Part shown: in pieces, positions 41,996-50,638 of the stretch
Numbering within the stretch: position 1 is the stretch's first letter
How the letters are laid out: every line of letters begins with the position of its first letter
Source: Pseudomonadota bacterium
Lineage (GTDB): Bacteria; Pseudomonadota; Gammaproteobacteria; Steroidobacterales; Woeseiaceae
Length of the DNA stretch: 64,000 nt
Direction: 5' to 3'
NCBI GenBank assembly: GCA_022574185.1
Contig: JACZSM010000002.1
Location: 1 to 64,000 of the forward strand
The notes under the pieces: model-generated
The model's database searches: none
The model's input: only the letters and a program-made list of their open reading frames with translations
What the model was told of the DNA's origin: nothing
Made by a program: the position numbers and the translations under genes

Positions 41996-44356
41996 ATGAG
42001 CATGCGCACAAGCTTTCGAACCAAATTGCTGCTACTGACGATCGTACCGCTCGCGGTAGCACAGGTAGTGACCTTATTCGCGGTCATGCAGACTATCGAG
42101 CTGGATGTCGAATCCCGTGCTCGCGAATCACTGAACATCGGCGCCAACGTGGTCAACGAATTTCTCGCCGCTCGCGGCAAGCAACTGCGCAGAAGTGTGG
42201 CCGTTCTTGCCGCAGACTATGGCCTCAAAGAAGCCCATGCGACAGGCGACGCCATCACGATACGTTCCGTACTGGAAAATCACCGCATCCGGGTCGGCGC
42301 TGACATCGCGGCGCTGCTCGATCTCAACGGCGCGCCGATAACCAGTACGCTGGATTTTGGATCCGGCCGGCTAGTTGAACTCGAACAACTCGCAGACGAA
42401 TCAGCGCCAGCGCATCGCGAATCAACAGCCTTAATATCCGGCACGCTCTACCACGTCTTCACGGTACCACTACGCGCACCGGTCACTGTTGGCTGGATTG
42501 TGATGGCGTTTCGAATTGATGACGAGCTAACCGACCGAATTTCCGCCCTGACTGGTCTCGACGCGTCAATTGTCCACATACAGTCAAGTCTTACTGCGAC
42601 TATTACGACAACAGCGATTGCACTAGCAAGCATTGACCTGAACTATGCGAACAATGTCGTCTACACGGTGGACAATGCAACAGAGCAGACGCTGACCATA
42701 CAAACTGCGTTTGTTCGTGGCGACGAAGCCGTTGTCGTCGTATTACAGCGCTCCATGCGCGAGGCGATGCAGCCCTACATCGAGGCTCGGCGCGGCCTGG
42801 TCGCGTTCGGTGCGGCGCTGCTGCTCTTTGTCGCGATAGCGGGTGCCTGGTTCTCGACAACGATCTCACGTCCGTTGCGGACTCTGCATGCCGCCGCAAG
42901 ACGTATGATCTCTGGCAACTACGACACCAGCCTTACTGTTAATTCGAGTGATGAATTCGGCGAACTTGCATCGAGTTTCAATGCCATGCAAACAGCCATT
43001 GCCGAGCGCGAGCAGCGCATCTCACATAGCGCCATGCATGATTCATTGACTGACTTGCCGAACCAGGCAAGTGTCCTGCAAGGGCTCACTGCCACAATCG
43101 AGAGTGCGCGCAATGACGGTACCCCTGTGGCGGTCCTTTCAATTCGACTCACGCGAATGGGCGAAATCTCATCGACGCTCGGACACAGCGCAACCGACGA
43201 ATTGATCAAGCTCGCAGCACGACATCTTCTCGCAAACTTCGACGCCGGTGAGCTTCTCGGTCACACGGGCACGAACGAGTTCGTCCTGGTAGTGCCAGGC
43301 CATGATTCGGAAAGCGCGTTAGCCTATGTTGACCGCATTGAACACATCCTCGGCTCGGGTGTGACCCTGGGTCGTGTCAACATCATTTTGCAAACGGCCA
43401 TTGGCATTGCCGATTTTCCACGCCATAGTCAAACTGCGGCGGAATTGCTGCGCCATGCATCGATTGCCCGCACGGAGTCGTCGGCCAGTAAAGACCGTTT
43501 TAGAATTTATCAGGAGGGGCGCGAAGACGAATTCCGGCGACGACTCAAAATCGTCAATGACCTGCCGTCTGCGCTGCGCAAGGGAGAAATCCAGGTTTGG
43601 TTTCAACCGAAGGTATCCTTGCCCGATGGCGCCGTCTGCGGCGCCGAAGCCCTGGTACGCTGGCAACACCCGGAGTTCGGGTTCTTGCTTCCCGATGACT
43701 TCATTGCGGCGGCCGAACAATCGGGCACGATTGTGCATCTGACGCGGTTTGTCATTGCCGATTCGGTGCGTCAATGCCGCGTCTGGGAGGACGCGGGCCA
43801 TACTCTGCAGGTGTCTCTGAACCTGTCGGCGCGCGACCTCGCCGATGAATACCTGCCATATCATGTCTTGCAAGTCCTCAAGGAGCAGAATCTGCCGGCC
43901 GCAAGATTGACCCTCGAGGTGACAGAGAACTCGATCATGGAAAATCTTCGCCATGCCGTGACAATTCTCGAATGCCTGCGCGATATCGGCGTGCGCATAT
44001 CGATGGACGATTTTGGTACAGGCCACTCATCGCTTGCGCAATTGCGCAATATCCCGTTGCACGAGCTCAAGATCGACAAATCATTCGTGATGTCACTCAT
44101 CGATGACGAACATAACGACGCGATTGTCAAGACCACAGTTGACCTCGCCCACAACCTGAAATTGAGCGTTGTTGCAGAGGGCGTCGAATGTGAAGCAACA
44201 ATGCGTCGCATCGCTGCCATGGGTTGCGAACAAGTTCAAGGCTATTTCCTGAGCGAGCCGCTTCGGCCCGAAAAATTCCTGGCCTGGGTCAATGACTTTG
44301 AACCCGTGGCGTACGACGATCGTCGCGATTCTGGGCGCGCTTTCGCGAGCAGCTGA
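41996..44356 (+). CDS. Membrane c-di-GMP phosphodiesterase with degenerate GGDEF and intact EAL
   Basis: A 786-residue sensor. An N-terminal TM helix (about 10-30), a periplasmic double-Cache-like sensor (about 35-260), a second TM helix (about 265-290), HAMP (about 290-345), GGDEF (about 350-505) and EAL (about 525-770) are visible. The cyclase motif is GTNEF (425-429) instead of GGDEF, so cyclase activity is unlikely. The EAL site is complete: EAL at 551-553, LEVTENSIM, DDFGTGHSSL, LKIDKSF and VVAEGVE. It should therefore degrade c-di-GMP in response to a periplasmic ligand. It diverges from the cupredoxin-barrel pair, which may be its functional partner. Confidence 0.88.
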   Translation: MSMRTSFRTKLLLLTIVPLAVAQVVTLFAVMQTIELDVESRARESLNIGANVVNEFLAARGKQLRRSVAVLAADYGLKEAHATGDAITIRSVLENHRIRVGADIAALLDLNGAPITSTLDFGSGRLVELEQLADESAPAHRESTALISGTLYHVFTVPLRAPVTVGWIVMAFRIDDELTDRISALTGLDASIVHIQSSLTATITTTAIALASIDLNYANNVVYTVDNATEQTLTIQTAFVRGDEAVVVVLQRSMREAMQPYIEARRGLVAFGAALLLFVAIAGAWFSTTISRPLRTLHAAARRMISGNYDTSLTVNSSDEFGELASSFNAMQTAIAEREQRISHSAMHDSLTDLPNQASVLQGLTATIESARNDGTPVAVLSIRLTRMGEISSTLGHSATDELIKLAARHLLANFDAGELLGHTGTNEFVLVVPGHDSESALAYVDRIEHILGSGVTLGRVNIILQTAIGIADFPRHSQTAAELLRHASIARTESSASKDRFRIYQEGREDEFRRRLKIVNDLPSALRKGEIQVWFQPKVSLPDGAVCGAEALVRWQHPEFGFLLPDDFIAAAEQSGTIVHLTRFVIADSVRQCRVWEDAGHTLQVSLNLSARDLADEYLPYHVLQVLKEQNLPAARLTLEVTENSIMENLRHAVTILECLRDIGVRISMDDFGTGHSSLAQLRNIPLHELKIDKSFVMSLIDDEHNDAIVKTTVDLAHNLKLSVVAEGVECEATMRRIAAMGCEQVQGYFLSEPLRPEKFLAWVNDFEPVAYDDRRDSGRAFASS

Positions 44357-44491
44357 TTCTTACGCGGTTGATCCGGATCTCGACTGCCGGGATTTTCGCC
44401 CGGTGAACTGCCAAATCTGTGACCTGTTTGCTGTCCGTAGGGGCCTGATTTTCCTTAGAATTAAGTCAAACTGGCGGGAAACGTCTCTGCA

Positions 44492-45964
44492 ATGAAAGTC
44501 GGGCGACTAACTGGAATGACTCCGCGCGTAGCAGCCATGCTGCTCGCGATGCTGCCTGTGGCCGGCCAGGCCGCGCCCGGAGACATCCTGTTCAGTGACA
44601 ATTTCAATGACGCCACGCTGGCACCCTGGACGACAACGGACGCAAGCCGATCGGGAATTCTGACCGGGCCTCAGGTCGCCCAGTCCGGTTCCGGTGCCTA
44701 CACCAGAAATGACGCGGTCACGGTCACGAGTCCGATATTCAACGCCTCGGTACCGGCCGCCAGGCTCAATATCTGGATCCGCCGCGGCGACGATGCCTTT
44801 AGCGAAGACCCCGACGGGGGCGAAGATTTCTATGTCGAGTATCAACGGGCCGATACGTCCTGGGGCGTGCTCGGCAGCTACCTGGGCTCCGGAACCCCCG
44901 GCCAGATCTACACAGACTCATTCAATCTGCCCGCCGACGCCCTGCACGGGTCTTTGGCTGTTCGCGTTCGGCAGATCGCCGGTAGCGGCTTCGACTGGGA
45001 CTATTGGCACTTCGACGATGTCGTGGTCACCGAGACCGCGGTGGCACCTCCTCTTGGTATCGGGAGTTGCGATGATTTTGAGGGTGGCCTCGGTAACTGG
45101 ACCGTAAATCCGACCAGCGGGCTTGGCGGCATCAGCGGAGCGACTTCTTCGTCACCGAGCAATTCACTGTTCCTCAACGGCGGTGTCGTCAATGTCGTCT
45201 CCAACGTCATCGATACATCCGATTCGTCGTTCTCGGACCTGACTATGTGGATTCGCCGCGGCGCGGACTCTTTCAGTGAAGACCCGGATGGCGGCGAGAA
45301 TCTTGTCGTCGAGTACCTGGACGATGTTGGCGCGTGGATCGCTCTTGAAACCTTTTCGGGTAGCGGCGGCCCGGGCCAGAGATTCGTTCGCAGCTACACT
45401 CTCCCGGCGGCCGGACGGCATACGAATTTTCAACTGCGCTATCGAATGATCGCTGGCTCCGGCGCTCCCTGGGATTTCTGGCACGTCGACGACGTATGCT
45501 TCGATCAGGACCTCGTTCCGGATTTGCTCGTATCCAAGGTCGCCCAGACCCTGACCGACCCGATCAACGGCAGCGCGAATCCGAAAGCGATTCCGGGTGC
45601 CGTCATTCAGTACACCCTCGGTGTTTCGAACCAGGGGCTGGGCCCTGTTGACGCGGATTCACTCGTTATCACGGATCCGCTACCGACTGACACCGCCCTC
45701 TTCGTTGATACCTCGGGTGGCGATCCGATTACGTTTGTTGACGGCGCGGTCGCTAGTGGTTTGACTTACACGTTCGCTACCGATGTAACGTTCAGCAAAA
45801 AGGCAGGCGGTGGGCCACCTTACAATTACGCACCCGTGCCCGACGCACAGGGCTTTGACGCGGTGGTAACCGGCTTCAGGATAAATCCAGGCGGCGCAAT
45901 GAACCCCACCGTCGGCACAAACGTACCCGGCTTCAATATCCTGCTGCGGGTTCGAATCCAATAG
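44492..45964 (+). CDS. Secreted protein with two MAM-like repeats and a DUF11-type domain
   Basis: A 490-residue exported protein (signal ends GQAAPGD). Two internal repeats of about 150 residues are obvious: WIRRGDDAFSEDPDGGEDF...GSGFDWDYWHFDDV and WIRRGADSFSEDPDGGENL...GSGAPWDFWHVDDV. They resemble jelly-roll/MAM or carbohydrate-binding modules. A DUF11-like Ig domain follows (about 340-450, DLLVSKVAQTLTDP, VIQYTLGVSNQGLGPVDADS). The C-terminus lacks any sorting signal or anchor, so it is probably released or held by another factor. A role in adhesion or surface structure is likely but unproven. The gene is flanked by the phosphodiesterase and by convergent feoB. Confidence 0.7.
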   Translation: MKVGRLTGMTPRVAAMLLAMLPVAGQAAPGDILFSDNFNDATLAPWTTTDASRSGILTGPQVAQSGSGAYTRNDAVTVTSPIFNASVPAARLNIWIRRGDDAFSEDPDGGEDFYVEYQRADTSWGVLGSYLGSGTPGQIYTDSFNLPADALHGSLAVRVRQIAGSGFDWDYWHFDDVVVTETAVAPPLGIGSCDDFEGGLGNWTVNPTSGLGGISGATSSSPSNSLFLNGGVVNVVSNVIDTSDSSFSDLTMWIRRGADSFSEDPDGGENLVVEYLDDVGAWIALETFSGSGGPGQRFVRSYTLPAAGRHTNFQLRYRMIAGSGAPWDFWHVDDVCFDQDLVPDLLVSKVAQTLTDPINGSANPKAIPGAVIQYTLGVSNQGLGPVDADSLVITDPLPTDTALFVDTSGGDPITFVDGAVASGLTYTFATDVTFSKKAGGGPPYNYAPVPDAQGFDAVVTGFRINPGGAMNPTVGTNVPGFNILLRVRIQ

Positions 45965-45991
45965 GCAACCCGATCGTGCCGAGAGTAACTG

Positions 45992-48100
45992 TCAGAACAA
46001 TTGGTAGATGAGCAGCGCGCCAACATAGCCTATGGACGTCATGTAGGTCCACGCGAATATTGGCCAGCGCCAGCTGTTGGTTTCGCGGCGAATAACGGCA
46101 AGCGTCGCGGCACATTGCAGACAGCAAGCGTAGAAAATCAACAGCCCAAACACCATGGGCAATGTAAACACCGGACTGCCGTCGGGCCAGGTCGTTGATT
46201 GCAGACGCTGCGAAAGCGTCGCTACATCTGCCTCATCACCGACTGCATACACGGTGCCCAACACCGCGATGACGACCTCGCGAGCCGGAAATCCGGCGAT
46301 CACGGCGGATGATACTCGCCAATCCCAACCCAGGGGTTTGAAAACCGGCTCCACAACATGACCTGCGCGACCCAGCCAGCTTTGTTCCAGTTGCGCCGCT
46401 GCTGCCTCGTTCTTTGTCAGCATGGGATCAATATCCGTAGCTCGCGGATAATAGGCCAGTGCCCAGACAACGACCGCCACGGCGAAAATCACTGTGCCCG
46501 CACGGTAAAGAAATACGCGAGCGCGACCCAGCAACTGTATTAGCACGGTCTGCATGTTCGGGCGTCGAAACTCGGGCAACATCAGTGCAAACGATGCTTT
46601 GGGACCGCGCAATACCGTCTTGCGCATCAACAACGCCGTGAGCACGCCCGCGACGATGCCAAACATGTACAGACCAAACATGACCAGGCCCTGAAGATTG
46701 AGAAAGGCGATGTCGCGCGCAGGTATGAATGCCGCGATAAGCAATGCGTACACCGGCAGCCGTGCCGAACACGTCATGAATGGCGCGGCAATAATCGTCG
46801 CGATGCGGTCACGACGATTTGGAATAACCCGAGTCGCCATGATGCCGGGCACAGCGCACGCGAAACTCGAAATCATTGGAATGATCGACTGGCCTGACAA
46901 GCCCACGGAGCGCATTGTGCGATCCAGCAAATACGCTGCTCGGGCCAGGTAGCCCGAGTCCTCCAGCAAAATGATAAACAGGAACAGGATGATAATTTGT
47001 GGCAGAAAAATGATGACACTGCCAACGCCCGCGATAATGCCATCGGTGACAAGGCTCGAGAACGCGCCGCCGCCCAGTTGGTTTGCGACTAGCGCTCCAA
47101 GTACGGCCGCCGATCGGTCAATCAGTTCCATCATCGGCGTCGCCCAGGCGAATACCGCCTGAAACATAATCGCCATGACAAGAAACAGTCCGATTGTGCC
47201 TGGTATCGGGCGATTGACCCACTCGGTCAGACGCGTCCGCCAGGTGTAAAACGGTGGCGCCTTCTGTTGCACATCCGCGAGTACGTCGCGAACCCAGCTA
47301 AAGCGCATTCGCGCTTCGCATGCGAGCGCGGGTTCTGCGCCGAATAATTTGGCGCGAACATCATCAAGCTTGCCCGCCGCGTCTTTGCCGACAGTGTCAA
47401 GCAACCGATGCGTCGAGGCCGTCGGTGCATCAATCAATAAACGCGCGACCTCGGCGGTACGCAAGGGAACCGTCGACAGCCCCGCGAGCTCGCGCGCTGC
47501 AGTCATCAATTCGGGCCAGGCTAAAACTGGCGCTGTCGGCTCCATGTTGGACAATTTCGCGAGCATCAATTTCAGCTTGCCAATTCCTGCCCCGGTTGTG
47601 GCAACAACCGGGCACACAGGAATCCCGCCGAGACGCTGCGTGAGTTTGTCGACATCAATCCTGAGGCCATTGGCCTCGGCTGCGTCGACCATCGTCAATG
47701 CAACCACGAGCGGCGTTTCGAGCTCAGTGAGTTGTTGCACGAGGTACAGACCCTGATACAGGTTGGTCGCATCGAGGACCGCGAGAATGCCATCCGGCGC
47801 ACTCGTTCCCTCTATGCGCCCGAAAATTACGTCGACCGCGATCTGTTCTTCGATGGAATGTGCGGAGAGCGCATGTGTACCCGGCAGATCGATCAGCTCG
47901 AGCGTGTAATCATCGCCCTTCAACGTGCCGACATGTCGCTCGACCGTTACACCTGGGTAATTGCCAATATGCTGGCGAAGTCCGGTGAGTCGATTGAAGA
48001 GTGTGCTCTTGCCCGAATTGGGGCTGCCGACAACTGCAATGCTGGCATCGGTTCGTCGGCGTACACTGATGTCTGCTACGGATATTCGGGTTTCGCTCAA
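45992..48100 (-). CDS. feoB: Ferrous iron transporter FeoB
   Basis: A 702-residue FeoB. The N-terminal G domain has G1 GSPNSGKST (25-33), G2 GVTVE, G3 DLPGTHALS and a G4-like TMVDAAE motif, followed by the guanine dissociation-inhibitor-like helical region. The membrane part begins near residue 285 and carries the two Gate motifs (FACAVPGIMATRVI, FPAREVVIAVLG). It moves Fe2+ across the inner membrane. The start is TTG with GGAG seven bases upstream, and that site lies inside a 9-bp hairpin with the end of feoA. It is slightly shorter than the E. coli protein; no feoC is present. Confidence 0.93.
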   Translation of the reverse strand: MSETRISVADISVRRRTDASIAVVGSPNSGKSTLFNRLTGLRQHIGNYPGVTVERHVGTLKGDDYTLELIDLPGTHALSAHSIEEQIAVDVIFGRIEGTSAPDGILAVLDATNLYQGLYLVQQLTELETPLVVALTMVDAAEANGLRIDVDKLTQRLGGIPVCPVVATTGAGIGKLKLMLAKLSNMEPTAPVLAWPELMTAARELAGLSTVPLRTAEVARLLIDAPTASTHRLLDTVGKDAAGKLDDVRAKLFGAEPALACEARMRFSWVRDVLADVQQKAPPFYTWRTRLTEWVNRPIPGTIGLFLVMAIMFQAVFAWATPMMELIDRSAAVLGALVANQLGGGAFSSLVTDGIIAGVGSVIIFLPQIIILFLFIILLEDSGYLARAAYLLDRTMRSVGLSGQSIIPMISSFACAVPGIMATRVIPNRRDRIATIIAAPFMTCSARLPVYALLIAAFIPARDIAFLNLQGLVMFGLYMFGIVAGVLTALLMRKTVLRGPKASFALMLPEFRRPNMQTVLIQLLGRARVFLYRAGTVIFAVAVVVWALAYYPRATDIDPMLTKNEAAAAQLEQSWLGRAGHVVEPVFKPLGWDWRVSSAVIAGFPAREVVIAVLGTVYAVGDEADVATLSQRLQSTTWPDGSPVFTLPMVFGLLIFYACCLQCAATLAVIRRETNSWRWPIFAWTYMTSIGYVGALLIYQLF

Positions 48101-48103
48101 TCC

Positions 48104-48136
48104 AGTACTCCGTCAAGGTAGTATTGGCGGAGTACT
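48104..48136 (-). promoter_or_regulatory. Hairpin covering the feoB ribosome site at the feoA-feoB junction
   Basis: On the mRNA strand AGTACTCCG (starting inside the feoA stop codon) and CGGAGTACT (containing the feoB GGAG site) form a perfect 9-bp stem with a 15-base loop. The pairing would hide the feoB ribosome site until a ribosome finishing feoA opens it, a typical translational-coupling arrangement. Pairing is visible directly; the regulatory effect is inferred. Confidence 0.6.
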
Positions 48137-48386
48137 AATCACCGGATTCGCAGGGCGTTACCGTAAACTGTCGGGCCTGCTCCTGGCGCAGAGAAATGCC
48201 GCAACCGAACAGACGAAATTCCATGGGGTCGCCGCCCAAAGCTGTACCTGCCAGTTCGATCTCAGCACCCTCGACGAGACCCAACACCATGAGCCGCTGT
48301 ATCAGAGGGTCACTCGCATCAACCGATTCGATAATGCCCTTCTGGCCGCGTTGCAAAGAGGCGAGCGTATTGCCGTTGTGGTCCAT
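48135..48386 (-). CDS. feoA: Ferrous iron transport protein FeoA
   Basis: An 83-residue SH3-like FeoA from the ATG at 48386, normal for the family. Visible: TLASLQRGQKGIIESVDA, IQRLMVLGLVEGAEIELAG and GISLRQEQARQFTV. A longer frame reaches 48467, but a Fur box and promoter elements lie between 48393 and 48421, so the shorter start is preferred. There is no ribosome site before this ATG. FeoA works with FeoB in Fe2+ uptake and is translated first. Confidence 0.88.
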   Translation of the reverse strand: MDHNGNTLASLQRGQKGIIESVDASDPLIQRLMVLGLVEGAEIELAGTALGGDPMEFRLFGCGISLRQEQARQFTVTPCESGD

Positions 48387-48392
48387 TATTGA

Positions 48393-48421
48393 ATGATAAT
48401 GATTCGCATTTAGATTTGCAA
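48393..48421 (-). promoter_or_regulatory. Fur-controlled sigma-70 promoter of feoAB
   Basis: On the minus strand TTGCAA (-35, 48416-48421), 17 bases, then TATCAT (-10, 48393-48398). A Fur box overlaps it at 48394-48408; read as TGATAATGATTCGCA it matches 12 of the 14 fixed positions of the 7-1-7 consensus TGATAAT-N-ATTATCA. The predicted transcription start falls on or next to the feoA ATG, suggesting a leaderless message repressed by Fur with iron. Confidence 0.7.
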
Positions 48422-48486
48422 TAGCGAGGCCCGCACTGTTGTTAAAGCGGTGCCACGTGACCCGCATGATTGATGATTAGTCGGGG

Positions 48487-49122
48487 CTAGAGGCTCGGCT
48501 TGCCAAATTCATCGGGCAACACAGCCTCGATGCGTTCCATCACGTCCAACCGGTGCAGCAAATCGTTGATGTAGTCCAGTTTGTCTGTGTCCAGGACCAG
48601 AACGTCGCTCATGCAGTACGATTTAATCCACTTCTCGTACAGCCGATCGAGCCGCTTCAGATAGGCTAACGGCACATCCTGCTCCATTTGCCGACCGCGC
48701 AGGCGGATGCGCCGGCGCAACGTTCGCATCGAGCAACGCAGGTAAATCATCAGATCCGGTGGTTGAATCGCGTCCAGAATCGCGCCATAGAAACTCTGAT
48801 AGGTTTCCCAGTCCCGCTTTGAGATCTTGCGCATCTGCATGAGGGCCGTGGCAAAAATTTCTGCATCTTCAAAAATGGTTCGATCCAGAGCAACCACGCC
48901 GGGCTGTCGATCCAACTCCTGGTGCAAACGAAACTTGTTACTGAGAAAATATAATTGCGATTGATAAGCCCAGCGCTTCATGTCCTTGTAGAAATCAGCG
49001 AGGTAGGGATTCTCGTCATTTGGCTCGTAAAATGGCTTGACTCCGTACGTGCGCGACAAAAACTCGACGAGCGTCGACTTGCCCGAACCCATATTCCCGG
49101 CGATTGCGATTGAGCGTTTCAT
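48487..49122 (-). CDS. Deoxynucleoside kinase
   Basis: A 211-residue cytosolic kinase of the dCK/dGK family. It shows the P-loop GNMGSGKST near the N-terminus, the FYEPNDENPYLADFYKD substrate segment, the catalytic DR in VVALDRTIFEDAEIF, and the lid RRIRLRGRQME. It phosphorylates deoxyribonucleosides for salvage. It diverges from the hypoxanthine phosphoribosyltransferase gene across 92 bases, which fits a nucleoside-salvage pair. Exact deoxynucleoside preference cannot be read from sequence. Confidence 0.85.
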   Translation of the reverse strand: MKRSIAIAGNMGSGKSTLVEFLSRTYGVKPFYEPNDENPYLADFYKDMKRWAYQSQLYFLSNKFRLHQELDRQPGVVALDRTIFEDAEIFATALMQMRKISKRDWETYQSFYGAILDAIQPPDLMIYLRCSMRTLRRRIRLRGRQMEQDVPLAYLKRLDRLYEKWIKSYCMSDVLVLDTDKLDYINDLLHRLDVMERIEAVLPDEFGKPSL

Positions 49123-49214
49123 CGAGTGCGTACCTTACCGCATCCGCGTCTGGCATCCACTCGAAAGATAACCTATGCTCGCGGCATCCAACCGCCACGC
49201 CCGAATCAATCATA

Positions 49215-49748
49215 ATGAGCGAACCATCGCCACCGGTTCTGATCAGCGAAAGCGCAATCGATGCACGCGTTCGCGAACTGGCCAGAGAGATATCCGATGA
49301 CTACAGCAACGGCGATGGCATCGTTTTGGTCGGCGTGCTCAAGGGAGCGTTCATTTTTCTTGCCGATCTTTCGCGGCGCCTGACAATACCGCGAACCATC
49401 GAATTTATCGCCGTGTCGAGCTATGAAGATAGCGATGCTGCGAGCGGCGCCGTGCGCCTGGTCATGGATGTGCGTGGCAATATCGAGGGACGTGATGTCT
49501 TGATTGTCGAAGACATTGTCGACACCGGTCATACTCTGTCCTACCTCATTGGCATGCTCGAGTCGCACGGCCCCGCGTCCATCCGTACCTGTGCCCTGCT
49601 ACACAAAGCCGAACGTGCCGAAGTCGAAGTCAATATCGACTACCTCGGATTCGGCATCGGTGATGAGTGGGTCGTGGGTTACGGTCTCGACTACGCCGAG
49701 CGAGACCGGACGTTACCGTACATCGGGGTCATTAATCCGGACGACTAA
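49215..49748 (+). CDS. hpt: Hypoxanthine phosphoribosyltransferase
   Basis: A 177-residue type-I phosphoribosyltransferase. The PRPP-binding signature is VLIVEDIVDTGHTLSYL, the pyrophosphate loop is LVGVLKGAFIFLADL, and the C-terminal hood has VGYGLDYAERDRTLPYIG, all typical of Hpt. It converts hypoxanthine (and often guanine) to the nucleotide. ATG at 49215 gives the normal length. Its stop overlaps the end of the convergent CDF transporter gene by 4 bases. Confidence 0.9.
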   Translation: MSEPSPPVLISESAIDARVRELAREISDDYSNGDGIVLVGVLKGAFIFLADLSRRLTIPRTIEFIAVSSYEDSDAASGAVRLVMDVRGNIEGRDVLIVEDIVDTGHTLSYLIGMLESHGPASIRTCALLHKAERAEVEVNIDYLGFGIGDEWVVGYGLDYAERDRTLPYIGVINPDD

Positions 49749-50617
49749 TGATCGGCGCAATCATCGGTTTCGATCTCGATCGTCGAGTGACCGATGCCGT
49801 ACTCGTCGCGAAGAATCGTCTTGACGCATCGAATGATGGCGGTCGGGTTTTCGGCTTCGCTGCTCACTTGAACATGCATCGTCAGCATCAGGTTCTGCGG
49901 CGTCAAACCCCAAACGTGCACGTGATGAATGCTGCTGACCGCGGGAACATGGCTGATGAGTTTGTCGCGCATATCGTCCACATCGAGCCATTCCGGCGCG
50001 CCTTCGAGTAGCACGTGCGCGCTGCGTTTGACGAGCACCCACGCACTCTTGAGTATCAACATCGCTACGGCGACAGAAAGAATCGGATCGATTGCCATCC
50101 AGCCCGTATAGATGATCACGACCGCGGCGACGATGGCCGCGATCGAGCCCAGCAGATCGGAAGCGACATGCAATGTCGCTCCACGAATGTTGAGATTGTC
50201 CCGGTCACCGCCGTGCAACACGACGAAAGCGATGATATTGACGACCAGCCCGGCGCTCGCCACGACGAGCATTGTCGGCCCAAGTACGTCCGGTGGCGCG
50301 AGAAACCGCGTGACGGCCTCATACAGTATCCAGCCAACGATAAACAGCAGGCTCAGTCCGTTGACGAATGCCGCGAGGATCTGAAATCGGTGATAACCGT
50401 AGGTCAGTCGTGCATCGGCAGGACGCGTGCTGACACGAAACGCAATCAACGTCAGCGCCAGCGCCATCGAATCGGTCAGCATGTGCCCCGCATCCGCGAG
50501 CAGTGCGAGCGATCCCGAGAGTATGCCGCCAATCACCTCGACGACCATGAACATCGCCGTAAGTATCAGCGCGATCGTGACACGCCGACTGTTGCTGCTG
50601 ATGTGGGATGTGCTCAC
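49745..50617 (-). CDS. Cation diffusion facilitator (CzcD/ZitB-like metal exporter)
   Basis: A 290-residue, six-helix CDF protein. The two metal-binding HxxxD motifs are present: LLADAGHMLTDSMAL in TM2 and LHVASDLLGSIAAI in TM5. The C-terminal cytoplasmic domain includes SIHHVHVWGLTPQNLMLTMH, typical of the ZitB/CzcD zinc exporters. The start is GTG at 50617. It likely exports Zn2+ or Co2+. It lies 21 bases downstream of the M20 peptidase gene and may be co-transcribed with it, or read independently. Confidence 0.88.
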   Translation of the reverse strand: MSTSHISSNSRRVTIALILTAMFMVVEVIGGILSGSLALLADAGHMLTDSMALALTLIAFRVSTRPADARLTYGYHRFQILAAFVNGLSLLFIVGWILYEAVTRFLAPPDVLGPTMLVVASAGLVVNIIAFVVLHGGDRDNLNIRGATLHVASDLLGSIAAIVAAVVIIYTGWMAIDPILSVAVAMLILKSAWVLVKRSAHVLLEGAPEWLDVDDMRDKLISHVPAVSSIHHVHVWGLTPQNLMLTMHVQVSSEAENPTAIIRCVKTILRDEYGIGHSTIEIETDDCADH

Positions 50618-50638
50618 GATCGGAAAGCCAGGTATCAG

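Noticed and set aside
45941-45965. A tRNA T-arm-like string (GGTTCGAATCC)
   Set aside because: It lies in the last codons of the repeat protein, and no acceptor, D or anticodon arms can be folded around it.
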